DNA of 64,000 nt. Origin: Odobenus rosmarus divergens (lineage: Eukaryota > Chordata > Mammalia > Carnivora > Odobenidae). Position numbers and translations under genes: made by a program. The stretch spans positions 2,396,737 through 2,460,736 of the forward strand of contig NW_004450582.1 of assembly GCF_000321225.1 (NCBI RefSeq), in the 5' to 3' direction. This document shows, in pieces, positions 20,931 to 33,132 of this stretch (position 1 is its first letter; each line of letters begins with the position of its first letter). Below the pieces are notes generated by a model. It ran no database searches. It saw only the letters and a list, made by a program, of their open reading frames with translations, and was not told the origin of the DNA.

Positions 20931-21285
20931 TTTAAAAAGAGAAAGAGAGAGAGTTTAATAATTGAAACAGAAGCCACCTAATCATAGATGAACTGCAAAC
21001 TGATCTTACAGGTAAGCAGCCCTTTACATAATTTTGAAATGACATATAGAAAGCGTAATAATCCTTGCTATGTGTTAATTTTCATACTAATTGGATTTGT
21101 GTAATATAAAATTGATGACAGGTACAAACCATAGATCAATTATCAGGAAGATGAAGAAAAAAAAGTGACTAGCTTTTTGGGCAGGGACAGCAAGAGTGGG
21201 TCTTTAGAGCTATCGTTGGCGCTGGAACTGTCATATCCCCTCTTCTTCCACTTCCCATTGCAAACAATTAAGGCCATTCATACGA

Positions 21286-21341
<56 letters not shown>

Positions 21342-21775
21342 AGGAGCTGAAGAAAGGAAGGAAAGGAAGGAAGGAAGAAGAGAAAAAAAAGGAAAAAGTG
21401 AGTAGTTTCTAGTTTTAATTCTCAGCAAGCTAATGAAGTCAGAATCTGGAGGAGACACATAAGCATATGCAGCAAAAAAGTTGACAAAGAAAAATAAAAC
21501 TATGAGAGACCAAAAACAGTAGAGGAATGGAAAAGAGGTATACAGATAAGGAAAATTAAGAAACAAGGAAAGATTACATTTGCAACCAGGCACATCTAGA
21601 TTAACAGTACTGTAACATATTTACAAAAGATTACCATCAAAAAATTGTTAAGACAATTCACATGACAGGATACAGCTGCAAATCATATATTTGCAAATAA
21701 TTTATCTAAGAGACATGCATCTAAAAAGTAAAATACTATTACAACTGAATAATAACAAAAATAATCCTATTTATA
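20930..21775. other. Start of long 5' intron, simple-repeat rich
   Basis: Upstream of the coding-exon acceptor. Contains the GAAA microsatellite at 21284-21342 and GGAA-rich sequence after it. The segment 21150-21250 is less AT-rich but unrecognised. Confidence 0.5.
21284..21342 (+). repeat. (GAAA)n microsatellite
   Basis: About fifteen uninterrupted GAAA units followed by GGAA-rich sequence (21342-21380), about 355 bp upstream of the large exon's acceptor. Likely length-polymorphic. Confidence 0.97.
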
Positions 21776-21791
21776 AGTGGACAAAGTAATA

Positions 21792-22035
21792 GGGGGACCT
21801 GGGTGGCTCAGTCTGACTCTTGATTTCAGCTCAGGTCATGATCTCAGGGTTGTGGGATGGAGCCCAATGGCGGGCTCCACACTCGGCAGGGAGTCAGGGA
21901 GTCAGTGCTCAGTGGAGAGTCTGCTTGAGATTCTCTCCCTCTCCCTTTCCCTCCACTTCTCCCCACCCACCCCTGCTCAAGGGAGTACAGACTCGCTTGC
22001 TCTCTCTCTAAAATAAATAAATCTTTTTTAAAAAA
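21792..22035 (+). mobile_element. Can-SINE inside an L1 fragment
   Basis: SINEC with GGGGGACCTGGGTGGCTCAG head and a long body. GGGAGTCA is duplicated locally near 21889-21905. Flanks TGGACAAAGTAATA / TGGACAAAGAATTG are the target duplication. Confidence 0.93.
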
Positions 22036-22310
22036 TGGACAAAGAATTGAATAGACGTTTCTCTAAAAGATATATAAATTGCCAATAAACCAATGCCAAT
22101 AAACACTAAAAATGAAAAGATACTCAACATTACTAGTCATCAGAGAGATGTAAATCAAACTGCAATGAGATAACACTTCATACACACCAGGATGGCTATA
22201 ATCAAAGAGAATAATGAGTATTGGTAAGGAGACAATCACACAATCAATGCTGGTGGGATTATAAAATGGTGCAGCTGCTCTGGAAAAGTCTGGCAGTTCT
22301 GCACCATGCT
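22036..22310 (+). mobile_element. L1 ORF2 3' fragment, sense
   Basis: Reads 'atggacaaagaattgaatagacgtttctc', 'actagtcatcagagagatgtaaatcaaac', 'acaccaggatggctataat' and 'ggtgcagctgctctggaaaa', the well-known 3' part of L1 ORF2. Frame-disrupted. Confidence 0.88.
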
Positions 22311-22324
22311 AAACATTAATCATT

Positions 22325-22500
22325 AATTTTCTGTCTTTTCTCTTTTGCAATACACATAAAGCTATAAATTTCCCTTTGAAGGTTGCTTTAGCTGCATCTC
22401 ATATTTTGATGCGTTATATCTTCATTGTTGCTTTTAAAATATTTAGTAATTTCCATTATGATTTATTCTTTCACATGTCAGTTATTTAAAAGTTCCTTAA
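22325..22500 (-). mobile_element. L1 scrap, antisense
   Basis: 'ttctgtcttttctc...ggttgctttagctgcatctcatattttgat' is the antisense-L1 style phrase also seen near 1630. Short, diverged and of low certainty. Confidence 0.5.
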
Positions 22501-22609
22501 AAAGGTATATATTATGACTGTGTGAAGCTCATTAAAAAAATACAAGGTTGGTTTCATACTAAAAAAAACAAACAAGCAATGCAGATTATAAATGAGTCAT
22601 GAGTCATAA

Positions 22610-23066
22610 TGGCTTTATTTCAGATTGAATCAAGGTGTCCATGTGATAAAAATGTATTAGAACCCTAAGCCCCAACACCTCAAAATGTGACCTTCTTTAA
22701 TTAGAGTCTTTGCAGAGATAAAGATAAAATAACGTCATTAGGGTGGGCCCTAACCCATTATGATAGGTATCCTTATAAAAGGGGGGAAAAATTTTTTTAA
22801 TAAAGCAATAGAAGTCTATTAAGTGAAGATACAGAAAAAGCTCTCAAGAGTAAGAGGGGTCCCGACAGGGTTGCCCAAAAAGGGGAAAATTTGGATAAAA
22901 ATATGCACATAGAGAGCCATGTAAAAACTGGAGTTTGGCTGTCACAAGTCACAGCTAGCAGAGAGGTCTGAAACAGGCCCTTCCTTAGTTCCTGCATGGC
23001 CCTGGATCACCTTGATTTCAGACTTCTAGCATATAGAACTACAAGACAGTAAATTCCCTATTTAAA
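22610..23066 (+). mobile_element. MLT1-like LTR, diverged
   Basis: Shares the MaLR LTR phrases 'agaaccctaagccccaacac', 'tgtgacct...tttgcagagataaag', 'attagggtgggccctaaccc', 'ccttataaaag' and 'accttgatttcagacttctag'. The middle is unusual or inserted. No internal retroviral genes. Confidence 0.75.
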
Positions 23067-23067
23067 T

Positions 23068-23093
23068 ACATACATACATACATACATACATAA
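23068..23093 (+). repeat. (CATA)n microsatellite
   Basis: Six CATA units immediately after the LTR-like element. Confidence 0.9.
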
Positions 23094-23094
23094 A

Positions 23095-23420
23095 ATATAA
23101 GCAATGAATTCAAAATTCACTGCATAAACAGAATAAAGGGTGAAAATAAACATGAGATCATCTCAACAGATACAGAACATTCATTTGACAAAATTCAACA
23201 CTGACTCATAATTAAAACTCTCAGAAAACTAAGAAGAGAACAAATGTAATAAAAGTTATCTACAAAGAAAACTACAGATGTCATACTTAACGGTGAAGTA
23301 AGATCAGAACCAACACAAGGATGTTCCCTATTACCATTTCTGTAAACATCTAGCCAGTGCAGTAAGGCAAGCAAAAGATGCAAGGACTTTGTCCTGGAGA
23401 AAACAATGTCACCAGTCTAT
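23095..23420 (+). mobile_element. L1 ORF2 fragment, sense
   Basis: Contains 'atctcaacagatacagaacattcatttgac' and 'taacggtgaagtaagatcag...aacacaaggatgttcc', recognisable L1 reverse-transcriptase-region DNA. Not open. Confidence 0.8.
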
Positions 23421-23539
23421 AATGGAATAAAACAGAAGTCTTTTATGGACGAAGATATACAGGAAGCAAGAAAATTGTTTTCACACTGGATATTTACTCA
23501 TCATCACCATTACCTGTAGGAATGATGGCTGGATACACT

Positions 23540-24110
23540 TGCTTTAGCTGGAGAGCGGAGGGAGGGGGGGGAAGCAGCCTCTGACACCTGGGAACTTAAT
23601 CTGAGGCTCACAACTAGACCTCGTTGTTATAAATCAACTTGATACTTACAGCTAAGCCATGTTGTTGTGAACATAAAATCACCTCAACATTCAAATTAGA
23701 CAAGGTCACTGTGCAACCATGAAATATCAAACCTCTCTCTCTGACTAAATGAGTGATGGCTACTTTAAAAAAAAAAAAAAATCACAGTTTTATCCTCACT
23801 GTAGTCTGTCCTCCCTACAGATAAGATTTATTGAGATAACCAAGCACAGAATTGCCCCCACTTTCTGAGAGCACCCAATCCAGAGTAAAGCTCTATTTCC
23901 TCAAACCCTCCCTCAAATAACCCAATGTCTACTATACTAAACCCAAATCCTATGTTATGTGTTTTTCTAATATCCTCTTACTGACTGATGTGCTTCAGAG
24001 TTTACCCACGGTGAGCATTCTTCCTCACTGCAACAAGTAATAAACCCAACGCGTTCAATTAGAGGTCTGATTCTGGTGTTCCATTGTTCTTTTTGACTGA
24101 AAGACATAAA
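23540..24110 (+). mobile_element. Possible old LTR, family not assigned
   Basis: LTR-like composition with a downstream 'taataaacccaacg..' polyadenylation-like signal followed by 'tctgattctggtgttcc'. I could not match it to a named family, and the ends are unclear. Confidence 0.3.
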
Positions 24111-24702
24111 ACAATGGCCTAGCCTATTTGCTAGAGGCCAATACAGCTTGAAAACCTACCACTTTGTTACAGTACTTCTAGACTGTGGTACATTCTGCAT
24201 TCATTTGCTCACTTTAGGCCAATTACTTATATTTCTTATTCTTCCTAGCCTTTTAATTATGGAACTCAGTAAAACTATTCAGAAAACTTATCTTTCAATT
24301 GAACAGAAACTTCAATGCAGAATTATCATAGGCACTATTTTAAGGGTTATTCATTACAGTCTACCATTTAACCTTCAAGATTTTTCCCACCCACTATCCA
24401 TTCCAAACTCATACTAAGTGAAAATTTTTAAGAAGATGCAATGCAAATTTTGTAGTCACATTTTCTTGCTGACTCCAAAGACAGAAAATAATTAAATTTA
24501 TAGCATAAGGAATATGATTACCTTTTAAATATTTTTAAATACTGAACTGTAATTCTTTTACTCTGACCTCATAATGTCCCCATTTCTCAGCTGTTATATG
24601 AAAGCTGACAGTAACTGACAGTTGCATTAATAGGAAGCATCCTCTAAAAAAAAGTATATTTTCATAATTTTCAGTAACCCCTTTAAGAACATAAATCCTG
24701 CA

Positions 24703-24886
24703 GGACATCTGGGTGGCTCAGTCAGTTAAACATCTGCCTTTGGCTCAGGTCGATCCCAGGGTCCTGAAATCAAGTCCAGCATCGAGCTCCTTGCTCGGCT
24801 CCCTCTGCCTCCTTTTCCCTCTGCTTGTACACACGCTCTCTCTCTCTCTCTGACAAATAAATAAATAAAATCTTAAAAAAAAAAAA
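24703..24886 (+). mobile_element. Can-SINE
   Basis: SINEC with GGACATCTGGGTGGCTCAGTC head and (AAAT)n tail. It has a small deletion in the CAGGTCATGATCCC box (CAGGTCGATCCC). Flanks AACATAAATCCTGC / AACATAAATTCTAC are the target duplication. Confidence 0.94.
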
Positions 24887-24892
24887 ACATAA

Positions 24893-25110
24893 ATTCTACA
24901 GACAGAAACATGGATTCAAATTCCAGCTCTCCCATGTATTTACTATATATATAACACTGGGCAAGTTTCCTAACATTAGTTTCAGCTATCTTAAAAAGGG
25001 AATATCATTATCAGTACCTGCCACAGAAGTTGTAGTCATGATTAAATGAGATTCTATACATTAAGGACTTAGAACCTATAAACACTCAATAATGTTATCA
25101 TAATTGTCTA
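24893..25110 (+). mobile_element. MIR
   Basis: Follows the MIR consensus: 'ggattcaaattccagctctcccatgtatttac', 'ctgggcaagtttcctaac', 'aaagggaatatcattat', 'agtcatgattaaatgagattc' and 'aacactcaataatgttatcat'. One of the better-preserved MIRs here. Confidence 0.85.
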
Positions 25111-25350
25111 CGTATATTAAGAATGTTTTTAGACATAAATTAGAGAATCTTGAGACAAATTTCTCTTTACTTCTGGTATTTTGTAGATAAGTTTGAAAAT
25201 CCAACATGAAAACATCACATTTAAAGTTAAATTGCCACCACCAAATAACATTTAATAAAAATAAATATTAGCCAAGCAAGCTGGTTTTACAAATTAAATT
25301 GCCATTCAATTCGGTAATTGATAAAGTACTGTACAAAGAATTACAAAATA
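25111..25350. other. 5' intron sequence, no gene seen
   Basis: AT-rich, with no recognisable element before the module at 25.36 kb. Confidence 0.5.
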
Positions 25351-25358
25351 ACTACCAT

Positions 25359-25520
25359 CTATACCCACAAGGGAGCACACTACAGCCATTTACCACATTT
25401 TTTATGGGTTCTAAGTATAATGAAAAACAGACAAAGCATAAGGAAGTAACATGAACAACCAGTTCAAACTAGTTCAGCCATATCTGTGCAAACCAATCAG
25501 CAGGAACTTTTTAAAAATCT
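25359..25520 (-). promoter_or_regulatory. Candidate first-exon/promoter module, copy A
   Basis: On the minus strand, ATGGCTGTAGTGTGCTCCCT runs to TGTGG|GTATAG, a donor-like end at 25365 with its ATG at 25389. A CTGATTGGTTTGC CCAAT box lies about 100 bp upstream (25490s on plus: accaatcagcag). It is similar to the copies at 27254 and 35420 but more diverged. No transcript evidence is available, so the function is inferred from motif recurrence. Confidence 0.35.
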
Positions 25521-26230
25521 ATTTTGCATAAGGAAAGTATATTTAAGAAAGATACACATTAGAAAAGGGTGTGTTACCTGCAAACAAGTCTCCATGCCTG
25601 TACTACCGGAACAATACATTTCTAAGGATCATTTTAAATACGTCATCTGGAACTGAGATGCCATTCACAAAACTATTCTACAAAAGAAAAACTACTTTTT
25701 TAGGTTGCAACACTAGAATCATGAAGCTTTCATATGACTGTAATTCATTTTTACAGGAAAAAAATTTATATTTTATAGTAGAAAATGTCTGCCATATCTA
25801 GAAGTAAATGTGTAAAACGTGATGAACTTTCTCTAGAAAATATTTTTTCATGAAGAAGATATAGTCAAAAACTGTTTTTAGGTCGCTATTCTATATATTC
25901 AGATTTCAAGAACTCTGAGACAATACCATCACTAATAAAATCTTTTTCTACAGCATTAAAAAGGGTTTTTCACCTTTACCATAGGAAATTATATTTAAAT
26001 AACCAAGAAGGATACAGATACCTGCTAATAAGTATCTATAGCTTAGAATCTTTTTCAAATTTTTGGTAAATTCTTTTTAAGGAAAGCCCAATGAACCTCT
26101 TCCTTTTTTAAGTGAAAACATTATTTTCTTCTCTGCTTCATCCCCCCTCCGCCTACAACTTTTATTCTTTTTTTCCAGCAAAGAGATCATAGCTATGAAA
26201 CAACAAAGGGAAGTATTACCAAAAGCTGTA
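25521..26230. other. 5' intron sequence, no gene seen
   Basis: Between modules A and B. The plus-strand frame 25571-25801 has no recognisable content. Confidence 0.45.
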
Positions 26231-26234
26231 ATGT

Positions 26235-26370
26235 CTTAGCCTACAATCTGCCTGCTCAAAAAGCTCAAGAATTTAAGTGGCTGATCAAGAGCTGCTCACA
26301 AACTCAGCCAATCAGTAGCCAGCATTCTGATTCCTGCCCAGCAACAGGAGACAGACAATAAGGTCAGAGA
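26235..26370 (-). promoter_or_regulatory. Candidate CCAAT/X-box module, copy B
   Basis: On the minus strand, CTGTTGCTGGGCAGGAATCAG is followed by ACTGATTGGCTGAG. This aligns with copy C (GTTGCTGGGCAAGG... then CTGATTGG), including the spacing of about 35 bp. The ATGGCTGCA/donor part is not evident downstream, so this may be a partial copy. Confidence 0.35.
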
Positions 26371-27235
26371 AACATAGTTAAAACCTGGATCCGCAATACA
26401 TTAGTGAGGTTCTTTGTCTAATATAAGTAATCTAGAACATAAATGCATAAAATCTAAATCCATATGATACACATTTAATATATCACATAAATAAATAAAA
26501 ATTTACACCTTTTATGCTATTTCAATTTATCTTCCTTTAAATGTCCATGAATGTGTCCAAAAATATAAATCAATTTCCTAACTGGAGAATGAGTCAAACA
26601 TGGACAATACATAGTAAAAATACACTTCTCTCCCCATGGGTAAGAATCCGCAAAATTCAAATGTATATTTCTTTTTAAAAAAATCCACAATGCTTAACAT
26701 TTATAAAACATTTGTAACTAAAAATTCAGCAATACCTTAAATCCAAATAAGATTATTTTCATACCCACCTATCACTATTGTTACAGATTTCTGATTCCAA
26801 AAATTAATAGTATTCTGGACCCAAAGGTTTACTACAGATAGCATCATAAAGTGTTCTGTTGTCTACTGCACCGAACTGACTTGATTCATCTAATGAAATT
26901 AAAATGCCTGACTCTTGACAATCTATATTAAGTGTTGTAAGTACAATTATTACATCTTTTTCTCCCTAACTGCCTTTCACAGCAGGTTATGAGCTCTCCC
27001 CTTTTGAAGCAATAAAGCTAATGTGTGCATTACAACAGTAAATATTCATGTAAACTGAAGGGAAATTTTTCCTATACTACATCATTCTGCAGTCCTTTAA
27101 ACATAAAATTATTTTTAAAAAATAGGAAATCTGTCATCTGAATATTTTTTTCTAAAATTCACTATCAGATTTTCTTAGTAAACAAGTTTTAAAAATAAAC
27201 CTCATTTTTTTCTCCTTCAGTTACAGATGAACCTT
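26371..27235. other. 5' intron sequence, no gene seen
   Basis: AT-rich spacer between copies B and C. No gene, RNA or named repeat was supported. Confidence 0.45.
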
Positions 27236-27247
27236 GTAATTTTTCGA

Positions 27248-27445
27248 ACATACCCAAGAGGGAGCTTGCTGCAGCCATACTCTTAGTTTATATAATCTCC
27301 CCATAGGAAAAATAAATCAGCAGCTGCTTCAGTGCTTCATCCTGTGAGAGAACTGAAATTCACTGTCTGATTGGCTCAAAGCCGTAGTTGTCTGAAACCA
27401 ATCAGATGTCAGCATCACAAACCTTGCCCAGCAACAAGGGAAGCA
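27248..27445 (-). promoter_or_regulatory. Candidate first-exon/promoter module, copy C
   Basis: This is the best copy. Minus strand in order: GTTGCTGGGCAAGG (RFX X-box-like, 27420-27435 on plus), two opposed CCAAT boxes (CTGATTGG near 27401 and AGCCAATCAG near 27368), an AGATTATATAAACT TATA-like stretch (about 27285-27298), then ATGGCTGCAGCAAGCTCCCT starting at 27278 and ending CTTGG|GTATGT, donor-like, after 27254. The order resembles a TATA/CCAAT promoter with a short first exon in ATF7IP sense. Splicing to the coding exon would give an out-of-frame uORF, not an N-terminal extension. It could instead be a diverged LTR or unclassified repeat. Confidence 0.45.
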
Positions 27446-29880
27446 GATGAGGGCAAGTACTCTTCTACCAAGAATCCAAACAGTGTGAAGATAAAGGTGA
27501 AGGATTATACTGAAACATATTTGATGAAACGGAAACATACAATACACTCCCAGATTTATAGTTTGAGTAAGTCTACTGTACGGTTTCTCTGATGAATAAA
27601 CAAGGGTTTGTACTACTGCTTTCCAAGAACAGTGAACAAAACAATAGGAAGTACCTGGGTTGTTAAGTCAAAACAACGCAGACACACACAAACACTACCC
27701 TAATTCAAAGTTATGGATACCTGATGAAGTGTACTTAAAAATGAAACTTAGCACAAACTTGCAAAATAGGAAGCAAAGCCATTTAAGCGGACTTGACATT
27801 TCTATCTTTGACACAAGCACTCCAAGTACACTCATGCTGTTAACTGGCATTAGTATAACATTATTCTGAATAATGGGATGCTGGAAATAATTTTTATTCA
27901 AATTTGAGTTTTCATTAAATGGCTTAAATAAATATTAGTCAATAGGACTAATAATAGCTTACTCTTAAATAATCACTTTATGCTCATGATTCCTAAAGAA
28001 ACACAACTCTGCTACTTGATTCTTTAAGAACCCATTCTCCATTAAGAAGTGTGATTTTATTTCACACACCCAAATTTTACTTGAGAATTCTGTAACAGTC
28101 CTGAAAATAAAATCAGGAAGAATATGCAGTGTGTTGCACAATAAATATTTAAATCTGCTTTACTGTTCACTACCCATTGAGACTGGTAAACCTGATAATG
28201 CAATGCTCCATCCACTTTGATACTTATCTGCACAAATTTAGTATAAAGACTTGCTAAATTTTTATCTTAAATACTGGATACATCTCTGTTAATAATTATT
28301 TTTCTAAAACTTCAGTAAAATATAATCACTACTCTCACTACTTCTGTTTAAAATCCCACAAAGATTTTCATCATGTTCCCATATTCTCTTGCTTTCTATA
28401 GGTTTTCTCTCCCAGTCACTTACAAAGCACAATATTTACTTTAGGATCCACAATCCCCTGTAGTTCACAATTCTTCAGTTCTACTAATGTTATCGTTCTT
28501 CTCTCAATTGCATAAAAACACCTTCAACAGCTATCCTAAAATCTTTAAAAAAATATTAATTGGTGAAATCTGTTATCTAACACTCATGCAATAAAGTATT
28601 AAGTGATCATAATATTTGACACCTCAACAAAGAATCCCTTCTACCTGTCATCAACCTACAGATACCAGCTGGAGTATCAAAATGAAGTATTGCCCAACTA
28701 AATTTTAAAAAAATAATCAACAAAGGAAACAGGGAGTTTGCTTTATCAACAATTCCTTGGACAAAGTAGGATCAAATCATTCTCTTGCAATTTTGGTTAC
28801 ATCAAAACCAGAATGGTCACTACAGTCTAACTTGTTACATTCACGGCTATTTTTGAGAAATTCTAGGGTAGTCTACATGAAAAAATGCAAGATGCCCCAA
28901 AATCCCTTTTCCAAGTGTATTTTGGGGATCATTCTGTTATATAGGCAAATTAAAACTAATTGACCTGATCCAACAACTGCAATTTTAAAATACATTTATC
29001 AAATTACACCCCCTTAGAAAATTAGCCAGTTACCTTATTCATCAGGGCCCTATCCACTGGCTTGGCCCACTTACCAAACTCTACCACCTATGCAGGTAAT
29101 AGTGAAGTTACAGAAGTCCATGTATTAATTTCTTCAGGAATTTAAACCAGTTGTCCAAATGTATTTTTCACAATTGGCTTGGGTGAATTAAAACACCCAG
29201 AATGATTTATAAGAAGTTGAAAGATGTAAATCCTTCAAATGCTAGGAAACAGCTCTAACTTTTCTTAGTGACCCAACCTAAGGAGAAAGAATGAAAGCTT
29301 ACTTTCTGTTTATTAGCCAGCTTTCACTAAATAATATTGGGGCAGCAACCCACATCCTCAAAATCTTACTGGCTAATAATATTCTTCTTCTTTCTAGGTC
29401 ATTGGCTGAAGGAGCAGCACCCTCACCCCAAATTTAGGTCTTGTGGCAAAGGGAAAAGACCACAATGACAGAATGATACAACATACCAGGGTTTTAAAGC
29501 TATCTCTTAGACACAGTATACACCACTTTCACTCACAGTCTATTGGTTAAAGCCACATTAGACATTAAGGGGGTAGAGAAATAAAAAGCAACCATTGGAA
29601 AACACTTCATGTTGCATGGCAAAAGGCATAAATACGTAATCTCCTTACACGAAGAAAGAAAAATGGTGAAATATCATATAATCTAACATGCTTTAAAAAT
29701 ACATAATTATAAAAAGCTTGGCCTACCAAGGATTTCTAAACGAACAAAACTGGGTCTACTCAATGTCTGTTCTAACATTAGCTAACAGTCAAGATAGGAT
29801 AAATCACCCTAACTCTCTAGATTTCATCTCAAGTGTAAAACTGAGGAGATCAGATGCTTGCTAAATTCCATTCTAGCTCA
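27446..29880. other. 5' intron sequence, no gene seen
   Basis: About 2.4 kb with no supported gene. A stretch near 29345-29580 ('cactttcactcacagtctattggttaaagccac') has the look of an old interspersed repeat that I cannot name. The short ORFs are not convincing. Confidence 0.4.
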
Positions 29881-29889
29881 AAGTTACAA

Positions 29890-30170
29890 ATGTCTAGCTA
29901 TACTGATGCTCTTTTATAATTCAGTTTTCATTATAAAATACAGTGAACATGCAAAATATAATGACCATGTATGTACCCATCACCCAAATAAGAAACAAAA
30001 CAACTAGAAATAAAAAACAAAGCCCTCAGTATAACACTACCAGCCAGCGTGCTCCTCCTTCCCCATCCCCAACTCCTTAACACAAAATTAAGCATAATCT
30101 TGAATTTGATGTTTATTATTTTTAAGGCATGCCTTATACATTTTCTACATTATAAATTCCCCTGTTTGTT
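29890..30170 (-). mobile_element. Possible L1 3'-region fragment, antisense
   Basis: The phrases 'cattataaaatacagtgaac', 'acccatcacccaaataag' and 'aatcttgaatttgatgtttattatt' resemble antisense L1 3' sequence. Diverged, low certainty. Confidence 0.4.
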
Positions 30171-30504
30171 AACTAAACAACATAAAGGGAGAAAAAGACA
30201 CTGACACTTATCAAGGGGCAATTACATGTCAGACACTATACCAAGTCATATTCTTTTCTCATTTATTTAAGTGACAACTTACATCAATTCATGTTTATAT
30301 ATGATCTGAATGAATACATCAATAACCATGCTGCTATCACGCATTTCTTTACACAGTAATTTTAGCTTGGTAAGGTCAACCAGACACCCAATTCATTACA
30401 AAGTTGTTTTCATTAGCATTGATTGCCCTTCTTATACATTTCATCCTTTAAATTTCGCTACCAAGGGGTGCTCTATTTTCTCAGAATGTTAAGCAATAAA
30501 TAAA

Positions 30505-30830
30505 CAACAGATGATCCTTGAATAACATAGGTGTGAACTGTACGGGTCCATTCATATGCAAATTTTTAGAGTATAGTACTGTAAATTTATTTTCTTTTCC
30601 TTATGATTTTATTTCCTTTTCTCTAGCTTTACTATAAAAATACAGTATATGATATACATAACATATAAAATATGTGGTCATTGACTGTTTATGTTATCAG
30701 AAAAGCTTCCAGTCAATAAACAGACTATTAATATTTAAGTTTTGGGGAAGTCAAAAGTTATATACAGATTTTTTACTGTATTAGGGATTGGCACCCTATT
30801 AACCACATTGTTCAAGAGTAAACTGTATAT
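30505..30830 (+). mobile_element. Tigger/MER8-like DNA transposon
   Basis: Terminal inverted repeats: ACAGATGATCCTTGAATAAC at the left and TTGTTCAAGAGTAAACTGT at the right. Inside are the recognisable 'gtgaactgtacgggtcc', 'ttatgttatcagaaaagcttccagtca' and 'aagtcaaaagttatatacaga' blocks. Non-autonomous. The family name is from memory. Confidence 0.8.
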
Positions 30831-33132
30831 GGTATTTGCCACAATTTTCTTCTCTATCTCTTTGAAAATGGAGAAATCATTCAATATAATTCCTAAAGAC
30901 TATCCACAGAGTAAATGCAATCTGAGAGCAGACTCTTAATTTTACCCAACGTGCACACTAGTTCATATATTAGCCACAACAATATTACCAGCAGGATCCT
31001 AAATATTCAATTATCTTTTAAAAGTAACTTATCCATAAGTCATCTTAGCAAATAATAGAATTCACTCAACAAACTATAAGGGAATTTCCTCAGCCTTATA
31101 AAGGGAATTTAGGAAAAGCCCACAACTAACATCATACTTAATAGTGAAAGATGGAAAGCTTTTGCCCTAAGATCAGGAACAAGACAAAATGCTTGCTCTT
31201 ACCACTTCTACTCAGCACTGACTAGAGGTTCTAGCCCTGGCAATTAGGAAAGAAAATGAAATAAAGGCATCTAACTTGAAAAGAACAAAGTAAAGCTATC
31301 TCTATGTTCAGTGACAAAATCTCGTATACGTAAAATTGTTAAGAATCCACTAAAAAATCATGAGAACTGGTAAATGAGTTTAGGAGGTTGCAAGATACAA
31401 GATCAATATATAAAATCTATTGCATTTCTATACAGATGCAATGAACAATTCAAAAGTGAAATTTAAAAAACAAGTATATTTACAATAGCATCAAAAATAA
31501 CAAACAACAAAAAGAAGTATAAAACTTCATTCTCTGAAAAACTATAAAATATTGAGGAAATTAAAGAAGACCTAAATAAACACAAAGACAATTCATACTC
31601 CTGAATCAAAAGGCTTAATATTAAGATGCCAACACTCAAAATTTACCTACTGATTCAAGGTAATCCCTATTAAAATTCTAGCTTTCTTCTTTGCAGAACC
31701 TGACAAACTGATCCTAAAATTCATATGGAAATGCAAGGGACCCAAAATAGCCCAAACAAAAAACTCATTCTTCCTATTTTCAAAACTTACTACAAAGCTA
31801 CAGTAATCCTGTCAGTGTGGTACTCCCAGCAAAAAGGACAGACACATAAATCAATGGAATAGATCTCTCAGTCAAGAAATAAATCCTCATATTTATTTGT
31901 AGTCAACTAATATTTGACAAGGGTGCCAAGACCATTCAATGAAGAAAGAATAGTATTTTCAACAAATACTGTTGGGATTACTAGATAGCCACATGCAAAA
32001 GAATGAATTCAGACCCTTCCTCTCATACCATATATAAAAATTCACTTCAAATGGTTCAAAGACCTAAATTTAAGAACTAAAAGTTTTAAATCTTAAAAGA
32101 AAACATAGATATAAATCTTAGAATAGGCAAGAGTTTCTTATATATGACCCAAAGAGAACAAGCAATGAAAGAAAAAAAAACTAACTGGACTTCCATCAAA
32201 ACTTAAAAACTTTTATGCTGCAAATGACACATCAAAAAAGTGAAACAACTCACGCAATGGGAGGAAGTACCTGCAAATAAGGTATCTCATAAGAGACTTG
32301 TAACTACTAGAACATACAAAAACTCTTACAACTCATTAATAAAAAAAAAACAATTTAACAATGGGCAAAGTACTTGATATTTCTCTAAGATATACCAATA
32401 AAAAATAAAAATGAAAAGATGTTTATTATCATTAGTCATCAGAGAAATGCAAATCAAAACCATAATGAAATAACACCATATACACAGAAAGATGGCTATG
32501 ATCAAAGAGAGAATATAACAAGTGTTAGGAAGGATGCAGAGAAATTGGAAACCTCATACAATGCTAGTGGAACTGTAAAATGAAGCAGCTGCTTTGGGAA
32601 ACAGTCTAGCAGTTCCTCGACATGTTAAACATAGAGTTGGCATAAGATCTAACAATTCCACTCCTAGCTATATACCCAAAAGAAATAAAAACATATGTCC
32701 ATGCAAAAACCTGTACACAAATGTTCACAGGAACACTGTTCATAATAGCCAAAGTGACCATTCATAATAGCCAAAATAACCCAAATGTCCAACAACTAAT
32801 AGGTAAATAAAATGTGGTATATCCATACAATGAAATATTATTTGGCTATAAAAAGAAATAAAGTACTGATAAATGTTACAATATGAATGAACCTTGAAAA
32901 TATGCTGAGTAAAAGAAGCCTGTCACAAAAGGCTACATATTGAATGATTCCATTTATGAAATGTCCAGAATAGGCAAATCTGTAAAGACAGAAAGCACAT
33001 TAGTGATTGCCTAGGGTTGGGGAGTTGGGGAGGAAATGAAAACTGGCTGCTAAAGGGTACAGAGTTTCTTTATAGGACAATAAAAATGTTCTAAAATTAA
33101 TTGTGGTAGTAGATGCAAACTTTGAAAATATT

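Noticed and set aside
27248..27278. Copy C as an N-terminal coding extension of ATF7IP
   Set aside because: Joining its donor at 27254 to the acceptor at 20929 shifts the frame and ends soon after, so it cannot add residues to ATF7IP.
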